Source: Linepithema humile
Taxonomy: Eukaryota > Arthropoda > Insecta > Hymenoptera > Formicidae
Direction: 5' to 3'
Assembly: GCF_040581485.1 (NCBI RefSeq)
Contig: NC_090128.1
Location: 43,988,931 to 44,052,930, forward strand
Length of the DNA: 64,000 nt
Shown here: one piece after another, positions 23,750-38,400 of the stretch
How the letters are laid out: every line of letters starts with the position of its first letter
Numbering within the stretch: position 1 is the stretch's first letter
Notes under the pieces: generated by a model
What the model was told of the DNA's origin: nothing
Database searches by the model: none
What the model saw: the letters and a program-made list of their open reading frames with translations, nothing else
Program-made: the position numbers and the translations under genes

Positions 23750-25620
23750 GAATCTGTCCATATAGTGAGTTAGATTATGCTAAAGCCTATTAAACAATAA
23801 CAATCGCGCCTTACTTTGAAAGTTCTTAACATTGCACATTTTGTCATATAGGTATTTAATGTTGCGCCAGACCTCCAGTCCTGCAAATTTACGATCGATC
23901 TCCGTCGAGATTGCAACGCTGTTGCAAAATTGCTCACAATTTAATAATCGCCGATTCATTACGAGATCATATAATATCAACAAAGATGCAACAAATGCAA
24001 TCAGTAAGTTCTCCATGTACTTTATATATCTTTTGTGTAGTCTATTTCGAGTGTTTTCTATTGCACTATATTTTACGCAGATTCACGAATTACAATATTC
24101 CGTAACGATAAGACGTTACTCATCATTTTATCTTCGCGAATCGGAGATATCATATTCCATTAGTCTGAGCATCACTATAATTTTATAATAATTACGATAT
24201 AACTAAAACTATTCTCTCACAGATCTTCTGATGCGAGAAGATGAATTGAAGTTGTATATCATAGATGTCGATTATTCGTCGGGAATTGCACATTTTTAAC
24301 ACAGTGAAATCTATCTGTAATTAAACATTTCTGTCTACACCAACAAATGGAACATGATATTTTCTCTAGTTTAATTTGATTTTAGTAATGATAATAGCTT
24401 CGCTTTTATGTAAATATTCCACTTGTCGAATCCTAGCCAATTCTAAAGAAAAATTAGGCTAACGAGAGTAATGTGACACTCTATGATTTTTCGAATACAT
24501 TCTTACGTAGAAATGTTAAAACCATGGCTAAACAACTAAAGTTATATGTGCAAGAGTGAATTAATTCTTTTTTTATGAAATTAGATAATCAATTTTTATA
24601 TTTGTATTATTCAACATTATATAGTTGAAAAAATTTTAGTGGAACACATCGATTGGAGGAAATATTTATTCCAGCAAATTAATTTTTAATTCTCCATTAA
24701 CTCATGTAACTCATTACAATGAAATAAGAATCACTTTGCTTTTGCGCATATAATATGAATTTTGAAAGATTTTAACTAAACTCTTACAAGTGCAACTACA
24801 AAAAACCGCGTAGCTAGGAAAAAATGTTACATTTACGCGTATCGAATTTTTTGCCAATCTATACAGTAGAATTAATTTATTGGCACTGATCATTGGCAAA
24901 ATACTCGGGTTTGCTGTCCTCTTAAGAATATCGCTAACGTGTATTTCAACGAGATGATATCGCTCGAACGGTAGCTCAATAAAAACTTGGGAGGAAAGTT
25001 GCCATCCATTTTCATAAATGTTGTTTGCGCTTCCTCAGACGCATACTTCTTTTTATCGCAACTGCATCGCGCACCTGCGGTGTTTGTAGCTTGTTAACGT
25101 TATAGCAAATATTACCTTGCAACGACAAAGTTTGCTACTTTCACATAAAAGTCGTAATATGTGTATGTGATATTAACACCAAATTTTGAGGCAAAATAAA
25201 GTTTCTATTAATAGAAATATTAATATTTGTAGAAAATGACCAAAACATTTAACCTCATGGCCTAAAAGATTTCGATGGTATTGCGGTATAACATTACACG
25301 ATTTATTATAATTTATTCGAATAAAAATTGCTTTTTCGATTGAGATTGGTACATGCTACCAAATCAATTCTCGTCGAAATAATTGGCAACTGTGCCACGG
25401 CAAATTAATTATGCAGTGTATTAAAACAATGCACTTGATGCAACAATCTAAGCACAACGGGTATTGGATTTCGTATGCGGTATCAGTCTCATATAATTGG
25501 CTGTGGCCGTTCTCGGAATAAACTACTGAAGTCCGTCTAACACGTGCGAGGAATTTTTCGTTCCGGCCATTCAGATATTTATAGTGCGATTCTTGGATTA
25601 GGAGTATTATGATAGCGAAT

Positions 25621-25648
25621 ACACACACACACACACACACACACACAC
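25621..25648. repeat. (AC)14 microsatellite
   Basis: This is an uninterrupted run of 14 AC dinucleotides in intergenic DNA, past the 3' end of blistered. Confidence 0.9.
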
Positions 25649-26619
25649 GGGGGTGGTAGATGATTGTGTGATATTTATATGTATATTTCGCACGTAAGAG
25701 AGAAGTTCAAGTCTATTCTGCGTTGTAAAATAATTCGAATACTCGAAAACATGTATTAACCAAACTGTCCACTTGCCGCGTATCTGGATTATCGCCAGAT
25801 ATGTGTGCTTGTTAGGCGCAATTCGGACATCTAATACTGGACTTAAATTTCAGATTTCAAACAAGAATGTGTATTTTTGATTTCAATAATAATTTTTAGT
25901 TTTTAATAAATTTTATATAAAATCTACATTGTTCAGTTACAATATTCTTCAAAATTATGTACAAAAATGTCGATTTTGATAAAAACAAGTTTAAAAGCTT
26001 GCAGAAAAAAAAATGATATAAATCAACAAAAAGGTATATATTTCAGCCACTGTCTATGCGAAATGCCATTTTAAAATCTTATTCGTGCTTGAAAAAACGT
26101 GTATATCGAATTTTCACAATTGACAAATTTATCACGCAATGACTTACATCTCAAAATATTTATCTTTTAAATAGAATCAGCCATATCACTGTTTTATCAT
26201 ACCAGTGTGTTTTGCAGATATATTTCTAATATAAGAAGTCATTTCTAACATTATTCAATCTTTCTAGCTACTTTAGAAATCTAGGTAAAATACACCTGCC
26301 GTCCTGTTATCAAAATTTTATATTCACATTGAGTATTGATTTTGCGGATTCTGTTGTCGATCTCAATTAGTAGAAGGGCGTACAGATATCGAGTGTCCAG
26401 CAAAAACACGAAGGAAGACGAAGAATCCCAATTTACGAAGGACCATGGTTGTTCATCCCGATGTTATCCGGACGTGGAGATATCACAAGTCCAGAAACAG
26501 TCGAGAGATCCGTAAGTCGTTTTCGCCATTCGTTTCCACACGCGACTACGATTTCCGCCTGTAGTAACGAAAGAAAGCGCAGGCTTAACTACTTTCGTCA
26601 CCGTCGGAAAAGTCTCGCA

Positions 26620-27442
26620 TCATTCCCGGTCTTTGCTCAGGTCGGACGGCAGGTCGCCGCAAGTGGACAACGCCGTCGTGATCGTCGTCGTTGTCGTTGT
26701 GGGCGACCTGGTGCTTATCCTGGAGGTCACCGGTAAGGACAATCCCGCCGCGCTCATCGCGACGCTAAGCGGTATCGTGATGAACGGCTGGCTCGATTGT
26801 GACGAGTTCGCCAACGATGCCACTGCACCTATAAGGAAGTCGCAAGGGAAAAACAAATGAGAAACCGTTGCGGAATTATGATAGTATTTCGCCTGCCTCT
26901 GACTCCTCCCTTCTACGCCCGATCGCTTTTTCCACTTTCGATTTTACGTTTTCAAAAAAAAAATCACTCGTGCATCGATAGCGTGGAATTAGAGTGGTCG
27001 TTATACTTTAAATGGTCTTTAATTAATTAATTAATTAAAGAACGGTGGAAATAAAAAAAAAAAACTATAAATTAGATTATCTAACATCCTTAACTTATCA
27101 CTCGTTGATTACATTTACCTCTTACGTGCTTTCTTCTCTACTTTTACGTAATCTCGATTGCTACACACTTTAACACGTGTAAAGCGCTATGCGTTTATTT
27201 TCACGCTATCGATTGTAATAACCAGTTTACGTTATGCAAAATTATTAGTCATAATAATCTCGCACTTGATCGCAATTATCCTCCGGATGTTGTCGATGAT
27301 TCAGACACGCAGAGAAGCGCGTGAGCGATTTCCGCGAGCGTAAAGCTGATTTCTCAAATAGCGCGCGAACTTCTTCTAAGGGTATTTCGGAATGCGTGAA
27401 TGCGGCGCGATATTGCGTAAACCACGCGGTCTTCGCGGCGGC

Positions 27443-27501
<59 letters not shown>

Positions 27502-29432
27502 AACCTACCTCCGTCTTGCGATATTTGCACCGGTTGCCCGTTTTGTCCTATGCCGAGCAAGACCCCTGGACTGGGCGAATAAATGACACTCTGAGGCATC
27601 TGGTACATAATCCCTGCAGAGAACGAAGGCACATTTCCTAGGAAACCAAAGAGGAATTGAGCGTGTGAGTAACTGTAATGCCGGCGATTAAACGAGCGAG
27701 GGAAATTTATCGCGAGAGAATGTCGAGATTTGCAGTCGCAAACACAAATTTACGTACGCCTTAGCCCGAATTGTGTGACAAGTCCTTTCTGCGAAATTAT
27801 TCGTGACACATGTTCGACAACGGATGGAATATACAAACGGTGTGAAATGTGGAAAAGAATTTTATGAAAATAATGAGTATCGGCGTGAAACATCATGTTA
27901 AACTCAATTTCTCGCTCTTGGCACAGACACACATTGTCGAGAAAAAAAACTTAGAAGTGATGACAGAGTCGCGACTTCAATTCTGATTAGCCAGGTGCGA
28001 ATGTGCGCGCCCTGATTCATCGTATTTCCATGTCTAACGTAAATTGCTGTTGCATATGTATGTTTCTCTGCAAAATGCAATAACTTTTCGAGTGAACCGT
28101 CGACAAAAGAAAATAATTGGAAATTGCAATCTCTCTTACGACCACAAGATTATCGATTGGTAGCAAGATTAGAGATCTTCATATATTAATATTAAAAGGT
28201 ATCCTTCCGAAAAAAAAAAAACTGTACGATAATAATGTTATTTAAGTTTGAGCTTTCTGCTTGTAATACGTTTTTCCATAGTTTACTAATTAAATAGCAA
28301 ATTAATCTTTTCTACGAGAAAACACAGGCATGAGTTTATGTTAATATCACACATTTCTTTTAAGTACACACACACACATATGTATATATTTAAAAACAAA
28401 TGTTATATGTATATTATCTGTAGCATATGTTACTTCATATGGTGCATTCATGAATTCCATCCTATTTACTCAGCTACACGCGTCTGTTGGTTTTTGCAAA
28501 GCGATTAAAAATACACATCTCTCGTTACATGTTAGTGCTCATTAGATTGGCATCAAGTAACGTACCCAAAAACCCTCGCAAAAACGGCCGTGCATGCCCG
28601 TATGAGGGAAACAAATCGTAATTCTCTCGCATGCGCTTTCCGTTATCCAAACGAACAAATGCTTCTAATTAAAGCGACTCGCGCAGCATGTCCATCCATT
28701 CGACCATGATAATGGGATCTCTCGCACGCGCCTTCGTTATGCCGCAGGGATGTATTATACATTCGTCGCTTTCGAATGCGGGGAAGCATAGTGACTCGGG
28801 ATTATTATCGGGATACGTGATGGAGAGCGATCCGGGCCGGCTAGCGCGGAATCGCGGGGGAAAAAAAGCACGTCGCGATCGCGCTACGGCGATCGGTGGC
28901 GGCCGCGGGTAGAATGGCATCCACGCGACACATTAGCATCGATATTTATGTGTACACCTGCATCGGCGCGCTCTTGCAGCGCGCGCGCGGACGGAGCGGC
29001 TTTCGACCGGATCCTACTTCCCAGTTAGGCAACGCGGTTGTCGTCTAAGTTTGGTCATCGCCGACCGTACGCGACTCCTTACGGACTCCCTACACGGATA
29101 ACCCCGTCATCGCTCGCACGCCTTTCGCATTTTAAACGGCCCTCCCCGTCTCTCTTCCTCCCTCGGCCGTCTCTCTCTCCCACCTTTTCTCACGCTTTGC
29201 TCCCTCTTTCACCATCTCCTCTTCCTCGTCTCACCGCCTCCTCTCGGAGGCCGTCCACCGGTGTGTTTACCTGTCTACTCACTCACCTATACGCTCGACC
29301 ATCTGTTCATTATCGGCGCGCGATCAAATCAAACGCGATTAGTATTGACGACAATTAAACGCGATTAGCATTCGTATGGCGCGAAAGAGGCGGCGTGATT
29401 CGAGTCGCTAAAACGTTTGACGTCGCAATTTC

Positions 29433-29472
<40 letters not shown>

Positions 29473-32400
29473 TAATATCGCGATCTCGATTACGCTTGAG
29501 GAATAAATATGTTTGTTCTTCGAGGCAAAAGAATTGATAAAAAAATATTGCGAGAATGCTACGAGAAATCGACCGCAGTTAAGTTATTTGTATTGATATA
29601 TGCTGACGTAAAACGTAACACGTTTGTGCAAATTTCAACATAATAAAAGTCATAGAACGTTGAAAACGAACGTTGCATTAAAATTCTAAAAATCCTCCGC
29701 GTAGGAGGTCTGCCTCTCCATTTGGAACAGCGAAAGGTATATCATGAATAATCACGGCCATGAATAACAGAAAATCGACGTAACCGCAGAACTTAATCTA
29801 ACTGGAACCTCGCACAAACTCGTACAGCTAATAATCGTGCCTGCGTAATATGGTTTAGTCCGCGTGATCATGTGACTGATAAGTTTCGCAAGTCCTTCGC
29901 TTCTTCTGTGAAGACTTAAACCTCGTTGTTCGAAAAAATGCACGGAAACGATGCGATTAAATATAATTAGAAATTGTATAAGTCTGTCATCAGAGCCAAT
30001 CTTATGCATTGCTCATATTCTCCTTCGAATGCAAATGATAAATTTCTTATATCATCGAGTGATTCGTGCCTGTGAATTTTTCAGAAACTGCGTCCCAGGA
30101 CTCGGGAGGATGAGAAGCGAGAAATCTTCTCGAATTTCTAATCCAAGCGTAATTAAACAATCCTCGCGTCTCGCCGCGGGTCGCCGCGCGTCAGAGACTC
30201 ACCCGAGTGATTGTTCTTGAGAGGATCCTTGGAGATGACGGGAGAATCGCCGTCGCTGGTATCGGCGTCGCTTTCGTTGGCGCAGATATCGGACCTGGGC
30301 GACGCACCGTCCTCCTGCAATGAAAAAAAAAGAGCGGTGGCTTATCGCGTGAATACTTCCGAATGCGAATTCGTCGGGACGAATGGGCAAGGACGGGGGG
30401 AGGCGGGATTAGCGCGTGGCGTGTCGACGAATCGGTTTCACGGCAATATCAACGAGCGAACAATCGTCGCCGAGAGACCAAGGGCAGAAACACGCGTATC
30501 GCGAAACGTACGTGCGTATCTATCTATCTACCTACCTACCTACCAACCTACCTACCTACCTACCTACCTACCTAGCGGACAGAGATGCGCGAGCTTGGCC
30601 GCGCTCCTTATATGGCCATCTCTCGCAGACTCCGCACTCGCAGAAAAGAGATTCTCTCGCGAATTCGCTCGCGACCCTTTCCGGCGGGCGTGCCTCGCGC
30701 GAAACCATTTCCCCGCGGCGCTTCCGCGCCCCCAAGTCGCGAAACCACGGCTGCCGTTTTGTGCGGAAGAGTCGCAACGGAATTTCCGGCGTTCGCGAGG
30801 ACGTTCAGGCGGCATTCGCCGATCGTCGCGGATACGTGCGCTCTTGCCAACACGCAGCGACAAGTAGCGGATATCTCGCAAATTCGTTTCTTATTTCGGA
30901 AATGAATAAAAAGTGCAGTTTTTTTGTCAACATCTTTATTTTTAGTATCATTTTAGCAGTAACACAGGCGGCAAATGCGCGGCCGTGCAATTATACGATA
31001 AATTAGGTTTCTTAATTAAAAGCAAATGACGTAAACGAGAACGCGCGTTTCTCAGCTCGCAATTTGCGACAATCGCCGTTTGATCCGATGATATGGTTGC
31101 GCTCCGCTCGAATTATCCGCAAGAGAGAAGGATGCCCAATTGGAAAGCTCAAGAAGCTCGCACACGGTTCCGTCGAATCGACGACGCTCATTCGCCAGCG
31201 ATGTTCACTTCCGACTATTCGTACTCCTTTCCGTACCCCGCCGTTCACCACGCGGGGGCATACGTGTATGTGTGTAGAGAAGGTGCGACAAAAAGCAACA
31301 TTCCTGACTCTCAAGTCGGGCTCTATATAAGTGTCTGCCATCGCGAACATTGCCTGTATATGGCGACAACCGGGCTTTGACAAAGGTGACCGTATATGGA
31401 ACTCCGCTTCCACCTTCCATGCGTGCGTGCATGCGTACGTACGTACGTACGTACGTGCGTGCGTGCGTGCGCGAGTTGCATGGCCTCTCTCTCTCTCTCT
31501 CTCTCTCTCCCTCGTGGGACATCATGAGCTTCCCTCTCTCTGTCTCTCTCGTTTCTGCTTTCTTTCCCCTGCACGCGCGCACGTACGAGAAGCGATACAC
31601 CTGGATGCTCGCCTTCTTCATCCCCAGCGAACGTACGAATGGCCAATGGTGTCCACGGTGTATCGTTACGCCGTTAAATCAAAGATCGTGCTTGAACCAC
31701 GCGATAATCGTCGAAATGCCGGATATCACGGCATCGAAAGCTCCGCACACACATCCGCTTCCGGGGATGCATGACCCTCTGTCGCGATAAGCGCATCGTA
31801 AATGAAATCTCGAGAATGCGCACCGTCCAGCGTTATCAGCGCGATCGAGAGCACGGAAAAATTCGTTAAAAATATTTCAGGGAATATTAATTGGACTCCA
31901 ACGATATGTAGACGAATACTTGTTACCAAAGTACGTTTTTTCTTCTCGAGTCGTTTTTCATCCTTCAACTTTTACTTCCGCTTTTTCCTGACCCGCGCTT
32001 TCTTTAACGGGCATCACATGCAATCCTTATTTAGCTTTACCCTCGAAAGTTGTAGAAACGCAAAAAGAAAAGACAGTGGTTTGCTGTGCGAAACTACGCA
32101 TTTCTCATTTAAATAAACATTTCGCACTGCCATTTGTAAGTTTGACAGAAAAACTGGATAGAGTGCCCATGTCGATTGGCGTAAAATGAAATCACGAAGA
32201 CATTCAAACGCATTGTTTTGTATTTTGGGATACAATATTCGTAATCTGCTTTACTTACTATTAATGCCATGTGCTAAAAAAAATGTGCGATATAACTTAT
32301 ATGTTCACCGCATGTGTATAATAAGCTAAACAGCACACATCTGCTATTTTATTATGATGATTTTTTTTAATGGTTCGATCTTTAAAATTTTTCTATTTTA

Positions 32401-35400
32401 ATCGATACGATATCGAAATCACCGACATCACAATCAATGCCAGTTGACATTTTTTTTATGCATATGTTACGTATTATCTCTCTGTTTGATTGAATCGCAA
32501 ACCTACCTTACGCTTCTTCCTCGTTTATTTGTTTCGTCTCCAAACTTCAAACGACGTTGCATAACTATTTTCGATAATGATATTGCACTCGATTTCATAA
32601 CTTATGATGATTTTAAAACGTACCGTTAGAAATAAAGGAATTCCTAACATACTGCGGAATGTTTTTGAGTTTCTATATATATCCCGAACCAGATTGTCAA
32701 AAATAGGCATATGTCGGTCGTGCCTGAAACACGAAATAAGATTCTATTCGTTTACCGATGTTAGTAATTCGAAATCTTTTATTGTCAGAGACTCGCTGAG
32801 TCTGCACACATAATACAAAAAAAGTTTGCCAATTTCTGCACATTTCGGAAGAAATATTTTATACACACATGCATTTTTTTATCATTTACTGCTTCCACGA
32901 AACTCTTTATTTAAAGATCAGAAATAAATATTAGCGCGCAAACCGACGAAGATTTTTGCTTCCAAGTGATATAAAAATTATTTAAATTAAGTAATCTTGA
33001 GAGAGATACCTACCTGGCATCAGCAAAAAATTCAAATAATAAGGTTTGAACGATTATAGTGATCGCAAGGACTATATTCGAAGAAGACGAAGGTATGTGT
33101 ATGTGTGTGTGCGCGTGCGTATATAAGACGTAAAAATATATAAATATTATCACAGTATTTTACAATTAATATGCTATGTACATAAAAATGCTAAGATACA
33201 AACTAATTATTGAAAGCCGCATTATTCGCAAATTAATATGAAAATCGTGATCGGTATTATTATTATTTGTACTTTCTGCATGTCGACATGCGCGGAAAAT
33301 AAATTACAATTTCTAGCTATACAGCTATATCTGATCGGGGTCTAAGGCCTCGCTTTCGGCTTTCCCACCTCTACTCGTCTCTTATATTTTCGTCTCCCCA
33401 TATCTCTTTTCTGAATATAATACAAAAAATCAACAAACAATACATACACACATTTAGCATGCACAATGTCGATGAACGGAGCGGCGTGTCGCTATGTAAA
33501 GGATGAGGAAAACAAGGCGGAAATGGATTAAATTGAGGGGTAGTTTAAGTACTACCTGCTTATTCTACGAGAGAAAAAAATAATCCAGATATACATGCGG
33601 CACACAACACGTTATACAGAAAAAAAGAAACAACGGACGAGGCACACAGCGATAACTCGATAAAAGAAATGCACAACAATACTACAAGCGTGCACCGCCA
33701 ATTCGCCCGGACTCGCACCCACGCCACCGATTCGGTAGGACATCGTTGTGAAATGATTTCACGAGCCAGGGGTCTTTGCTCAACCGGATAAACGGAGAAA
33801 TGCTCGCCAAATGTCCCTCGCGAAGTGTCCACAACTCGTATAAAATACGCGACAAAAAACACCAAGACGTCCGCTATGGATTAAAATCGGCTTACAATAA
33901 TGGTATGTACACGTCACTTTTCTCTAATAAATAAAAAATATCGACGATTGTTTCAATAAATATGATTTAAGTTAAATAAAAAAAAAATAAAAAAAATGAG
34001 AGAGAAAGAGAGAGAGAAAACGGAGAGAGCTGTCGGACGAAGCTAAGAGAGTATCGAAAATATTACTGCTTTGCACTCTCTATTGTCATCGGATAATTCA
34101 TCACACGATACTATGCTCTATGTATCTAAAATATAGCCTACGCTAAAATAATTAATAACGATATTTATTTTCAGATTTTAATATCTATCGCACGATGATC
34201 GATCTTATCGATGTAAACTAACTGTACTTTATCTAACACGCCGAACTTTGGACTTTGCGTAGAACACGGATCTACCCATAACGAGACCGAGACACCGTTC
34301 CGTCGGATCTTACAATCTGCCCGAGATCTCGTCGATCGCGGGTGATCCGGCCGCTTCTTGGAAGTGCTAATGGCAAATTTGCGTTTAGTCACTGTGCTTT
34401 CATCCGCGGGAAGCGCTCTGACTATCCTTCCGCGCTTCAACGATAATGCGTCTCCACCCTTCCGTGGTCCTTCGCACGCGAAAACGCAAAGTCGTTTGAA
34501 GCGCGATGCTTGATCGAGATATTCATTGATATGCACGAATAACAATATATACGTATATATTATACACATATATATATATATATTTAAGTACGTGTCGATT
34601 TTGGACTAGATTTGCGCGCACGAAGAGAGTCGGCCGTATACGATCGACGCTGAAGAATACTCAATCGTAATACAAAACCAATTGTTTTTCGCGACTATCG
34701 TATATAATCTCATAAATACCATACATGACTCTACGTCTCACATTTGCCAATCATATTAGGCCCTATATTATAATTATATTATAATTGCGTCAGTAGTATA
34801 CGGCATCCGAAGATGTTTTCCCCGTATTTAAAAATCATACGCGCATTTCGGGCCGACACGCGCTAAGTCGTGCACTATATATTTTCCGAGAAAACAAATT
34901 TAATTATTCAAAATCAACATCTGAATACAAATTTGTAATTTAAACATGATGGAAAAACGTCGAGAATTTCTCATACAACATAAATTTCATTTATACACTC
35001 AAAAAAATGATCTTGCAATAATAGCTAAAATTTTCTAGGTGTAAAAAATTAACTAAAACAGATAAGTGATTAGCAACTGTAATATTGTAATATTGTAATA
35101 TTGTAATATTGCATATGTAATTACTTAATCAGTTTAGATGACAGAAACAGAATATATATCTGTATTGTTCGTGAACTTTAAAAAGAAAGTTTCTCTAAAG
35201 CGCCTATCTATATAAGATCAATCACGTGTTAGATCATGCAATGAATAACATTTAGCAATGGTATCTAAATTTTTCAGAAGCTATTGCTAGAACATTACTG
35301 CTATAAATTCTATATGTAACAAACAATGTTTTCACAGATACGAAAAATAGCAATACATTCTTGTTGTGATATCTAAAAATCTAACTACATCAGCGAAATA

Positions 35401-38400
35401 TTTTTTTGAGTGTATGTAATTTATCTTTTTTTTTCAGCTACTGAGATTCAATTAAACGTCAGTTGCGTTTTTAAACCTGTAGTCTTCATTATCAAAGATA
35501 AATCTAAAATTCGTATTCGAACCGAATTGAAGTTTAATTTGAGCATCATCGCGCAGAATAACAACGCGATAACCGTTATATTTATACATAATGTAAATTG
35601 CACAAACTCCTTCAAATCGGGCAACTCGAGTGTTACTATTCTCATTTTCGATCCCGCCGAGTTCGTCGAAAAGAGAGCGTCGCTTGCTATTCGACAGAAT
35701 TTACTATCGGCGCAAGATAAGTTCTTCCAAGTATTCGGATTCGCAGCAACGACGCGACCTTACGTCATCGGCGTTTGCGGAAGCCCGACGCGAACTCGAC
35801 CACTCCGGCGTGACGCCTATAAGCATAACGAAATGCGACGAGAATGGAGGATGAAGCGCGGAGGGTTGACAAGCGGCAAACGCGTACTACTACCGTTGAG
35901 GGTGCGAGTGCGACATGTGAGGATGATAGGCGTGATGAGGCGGCAGGGGCGAGGGGCAGGACTGTTGGTAGGGACCCCCGGCGAGCATTGGGCCCGGGCT
36001 CGAGCACGGCACGAGGTGTGAGGTCGGCGATGCGGCGGCGGCCGCCGCATGTGCATGCGCTATGAGATGCGCGTGTTGCGCGTGCGAGGGTGGCGCGTGC
36101 TGCGAGCCCGGCGGCGGCGGCGGCGGCGGATGGGCCCCCGCAGTCGGTCCGCCTCCTGGCCCGCTACCGGGCCCGGTACCAGGGTAGCCGGCGTGCAGCG
36201 AGCCACCGTGGTGCGGCGACCCGTACACCAGTTGCCTTACTTTCTGCTCGTCGTCGGCGATGTTGTACGTCAGCTCGGTCTCCTCGAAGCCGGTTGCCGA
36301 CATCCTCTGATCGCCCGACGAGCCCGACGGCGGCGGATCCGGGCTGTTCAAACACGTCTGGATCAGCGCCTTGCCCGCTTCGCTCGTGATCATCGGCTGA
36401 AGTTTGCGCGTCGCGAATGTGTACACGTGGCCAGTTTCGCTCGCCACCAACAGCATCACCTGTGTACCGGTGAGCGTGGACAATTCGTACGCCTGCAAAT
36501 GTTAAATCAATATTTTCATCAACTCGTTCGTTAATAGATCAGTTCGTTTCACGTCCCGATATTTTTTTATATTGCTGACAACATTGCTTTATTGTGTAAC
36601 ATGTAGGATAAGTTTCTGTTTATTTAGATTTATTCTAGGAATATATTATCTGTTCTTGATAAAATTTGTTTTTAATATTTTAAATATTAATAGAATCTTT
36701 ATTATAGCTCGAATAGGAAAAGCGAAAATTCAATTAGTTTAAATAAAACACTTAGAATTATTCAAATATTCTAGATAAAATTAAAAATTATCACTTTCTT
36801 AATGATATGATTTTTATTTTTTACGATAAAAATAAATATCTTAAAAGAATGTAATGCTAATGAAAATTAAATTTATTTCTCACCAACGATTTATTTCTGA
36901 GAATGAGTGTTAAATGAACATTAATTGCTTATACGAGTCTCAGATTAAGTATACAATCAAATCGAACATGCGTTTAATAGCCTTCTCTAATTTAACTAAA
37001 AATCGTCATTTATAGATATAATCTTTATACAAAAAAAACTTTCATATAATATACTTAACAAAGTAATATTAGATTATTAGATTAATTAGATTAAACTAAA
37101 ATTTTAAAAATTATGATAAGTTGACATTAAGATAATGTGATATTTTCTATAAAAGCAACCTAAAATTGTTTCAACAGTAATAAAAAATGTATATAAATCT
37201 GACGGATACCTAATTTAAATCTAAAAGTTCAATTTTAAAATTAAAATAACATATAATCAGTAACAATGAGTTATTATTCTTTGTAAACATAATTTTCATC
37301 GCGTGTCTTTAATCAAATATAAAATCATGAACATTGAATTTAATCGATTCAGAGTGCGGATCGTTTTAATTCAACTTTTATTTGCCCAAATAATATTTTA
37401 CTAATTTAATATTTTTGTTAATATTACTTTTACATCGTCTTAAGTTAAAAAATCTAACAATTTTAATTGTAATAAGATTGTTTATAAATTGCGTTTAACT
37501 GAATTGGAATCGGTAGAATTAAGTTGCGTTTAATTTCTAATAATTTATTGCGTTTATATTTCAATTTGATGTATTAAAAAAATATCGACAATCGTCTACA
37601 CTGAAAATGATCTAAACCCAAGGCCGAAATGTTATTTTCTTACTTTGTAAACATAAGATTCGAGCACTGAGACCCAGCTTTTGGCTCCATATTTAGCTTA
37701 ATAATAAATTGTAATTATTGGACTGATAATCGAAAGAGCCAATTCTGGAATATTGTTATTATAATTTGTAAATTGATTTCGATATAATATTCCATAAAGA
37801 TAGTCTGTCATCAAATTTAAAAAATTTCCTTTTTAAATGATTATAATTATATTTATGTAATAAAGATTTTTTTTCAATTAATTATATTAAAATACACAAT
37901 TCAAATGCATTATTTGTGAAAAATACATCACAAAAAACATATTACATATGGACATTAAAATACTGCACATTATAAACATGAAAAATACTGTAGACTATAA
38001 ATTCCGCTACTAAATATTTTTAGAAATAAATCTTTTAACCAAAACATATAAAATTACCATTCTGAATATAAAATTAAGCAGTAAAAATAGAGAAAGAAAG
38101 AGACAGTTCTAAACAGTCACCTTTCTGTAGCTAGTTAAAATTAACTTAATTTAAATTTCTATTCGACTCAAAGAAATACATATATTAAATATATATATAT
38201 TGTGTTTTCTAAAATATTTTATAATAAACCATATGAGAACATCATTAAAATAGAATAGTAAGCAGAGAAAAAGAGAAAGCTTGTGTTTTGTTTAAATTAT
38301 GGAAAAATATAAAACAATATTTAATGTATGTTTATAGGTAATAATTATATATATATAATTTTACAACTTTTAGTTCAAAAACATCTGCTCGGTTTACTTA

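Larger units (their letters stand above)
22704..26619. other. Intergenic AT-rich stretch, including the probable 3' UTR of blistered
   Basis: The first bases are the presumed promoter and 5' UTR of the UBASH3-like gene. The stretch then becomes AT-rich, with a 20-bp perfect inverted repeat at 23669-23749 and an (AC)14 microsatellite at 25621-25648. The right-hand part, directly past the blistered stop, should hold its 3' UTR. No protein gene is supported. Confidence 0.5.
30315..35889. other. Large intron of blistered (exon 2 to exon 3)
   Basis: This intron of nearly 6 kb (5.9 kb from the spliced donor at 36240) holds a MITE at 34996-35412, tetranucleotide arrays at about 30516-30573 and 31421-31472, and a CT run near 31485-31509. 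Its GC-rich right flank of exon 3 (30320-31800) has many chance open frames. No extra coding exon of the right phase was found. A strong-looking donor (CCAG before GTAGGT near 33010-33016, minus strand) was examined, but its candidate exon contains a stop. Confidence 0.5.

Noticed and set aside
33010..33075. A possible extra blistered exon ending at a strong donor (CCAG before GTAGGT) on the minus strand.
   Set aside because: The 58-base candidate has a phase-compatible length but contains an in-frame TGA, and the donor at 36240 already gives a phase-0 join to exon 3.
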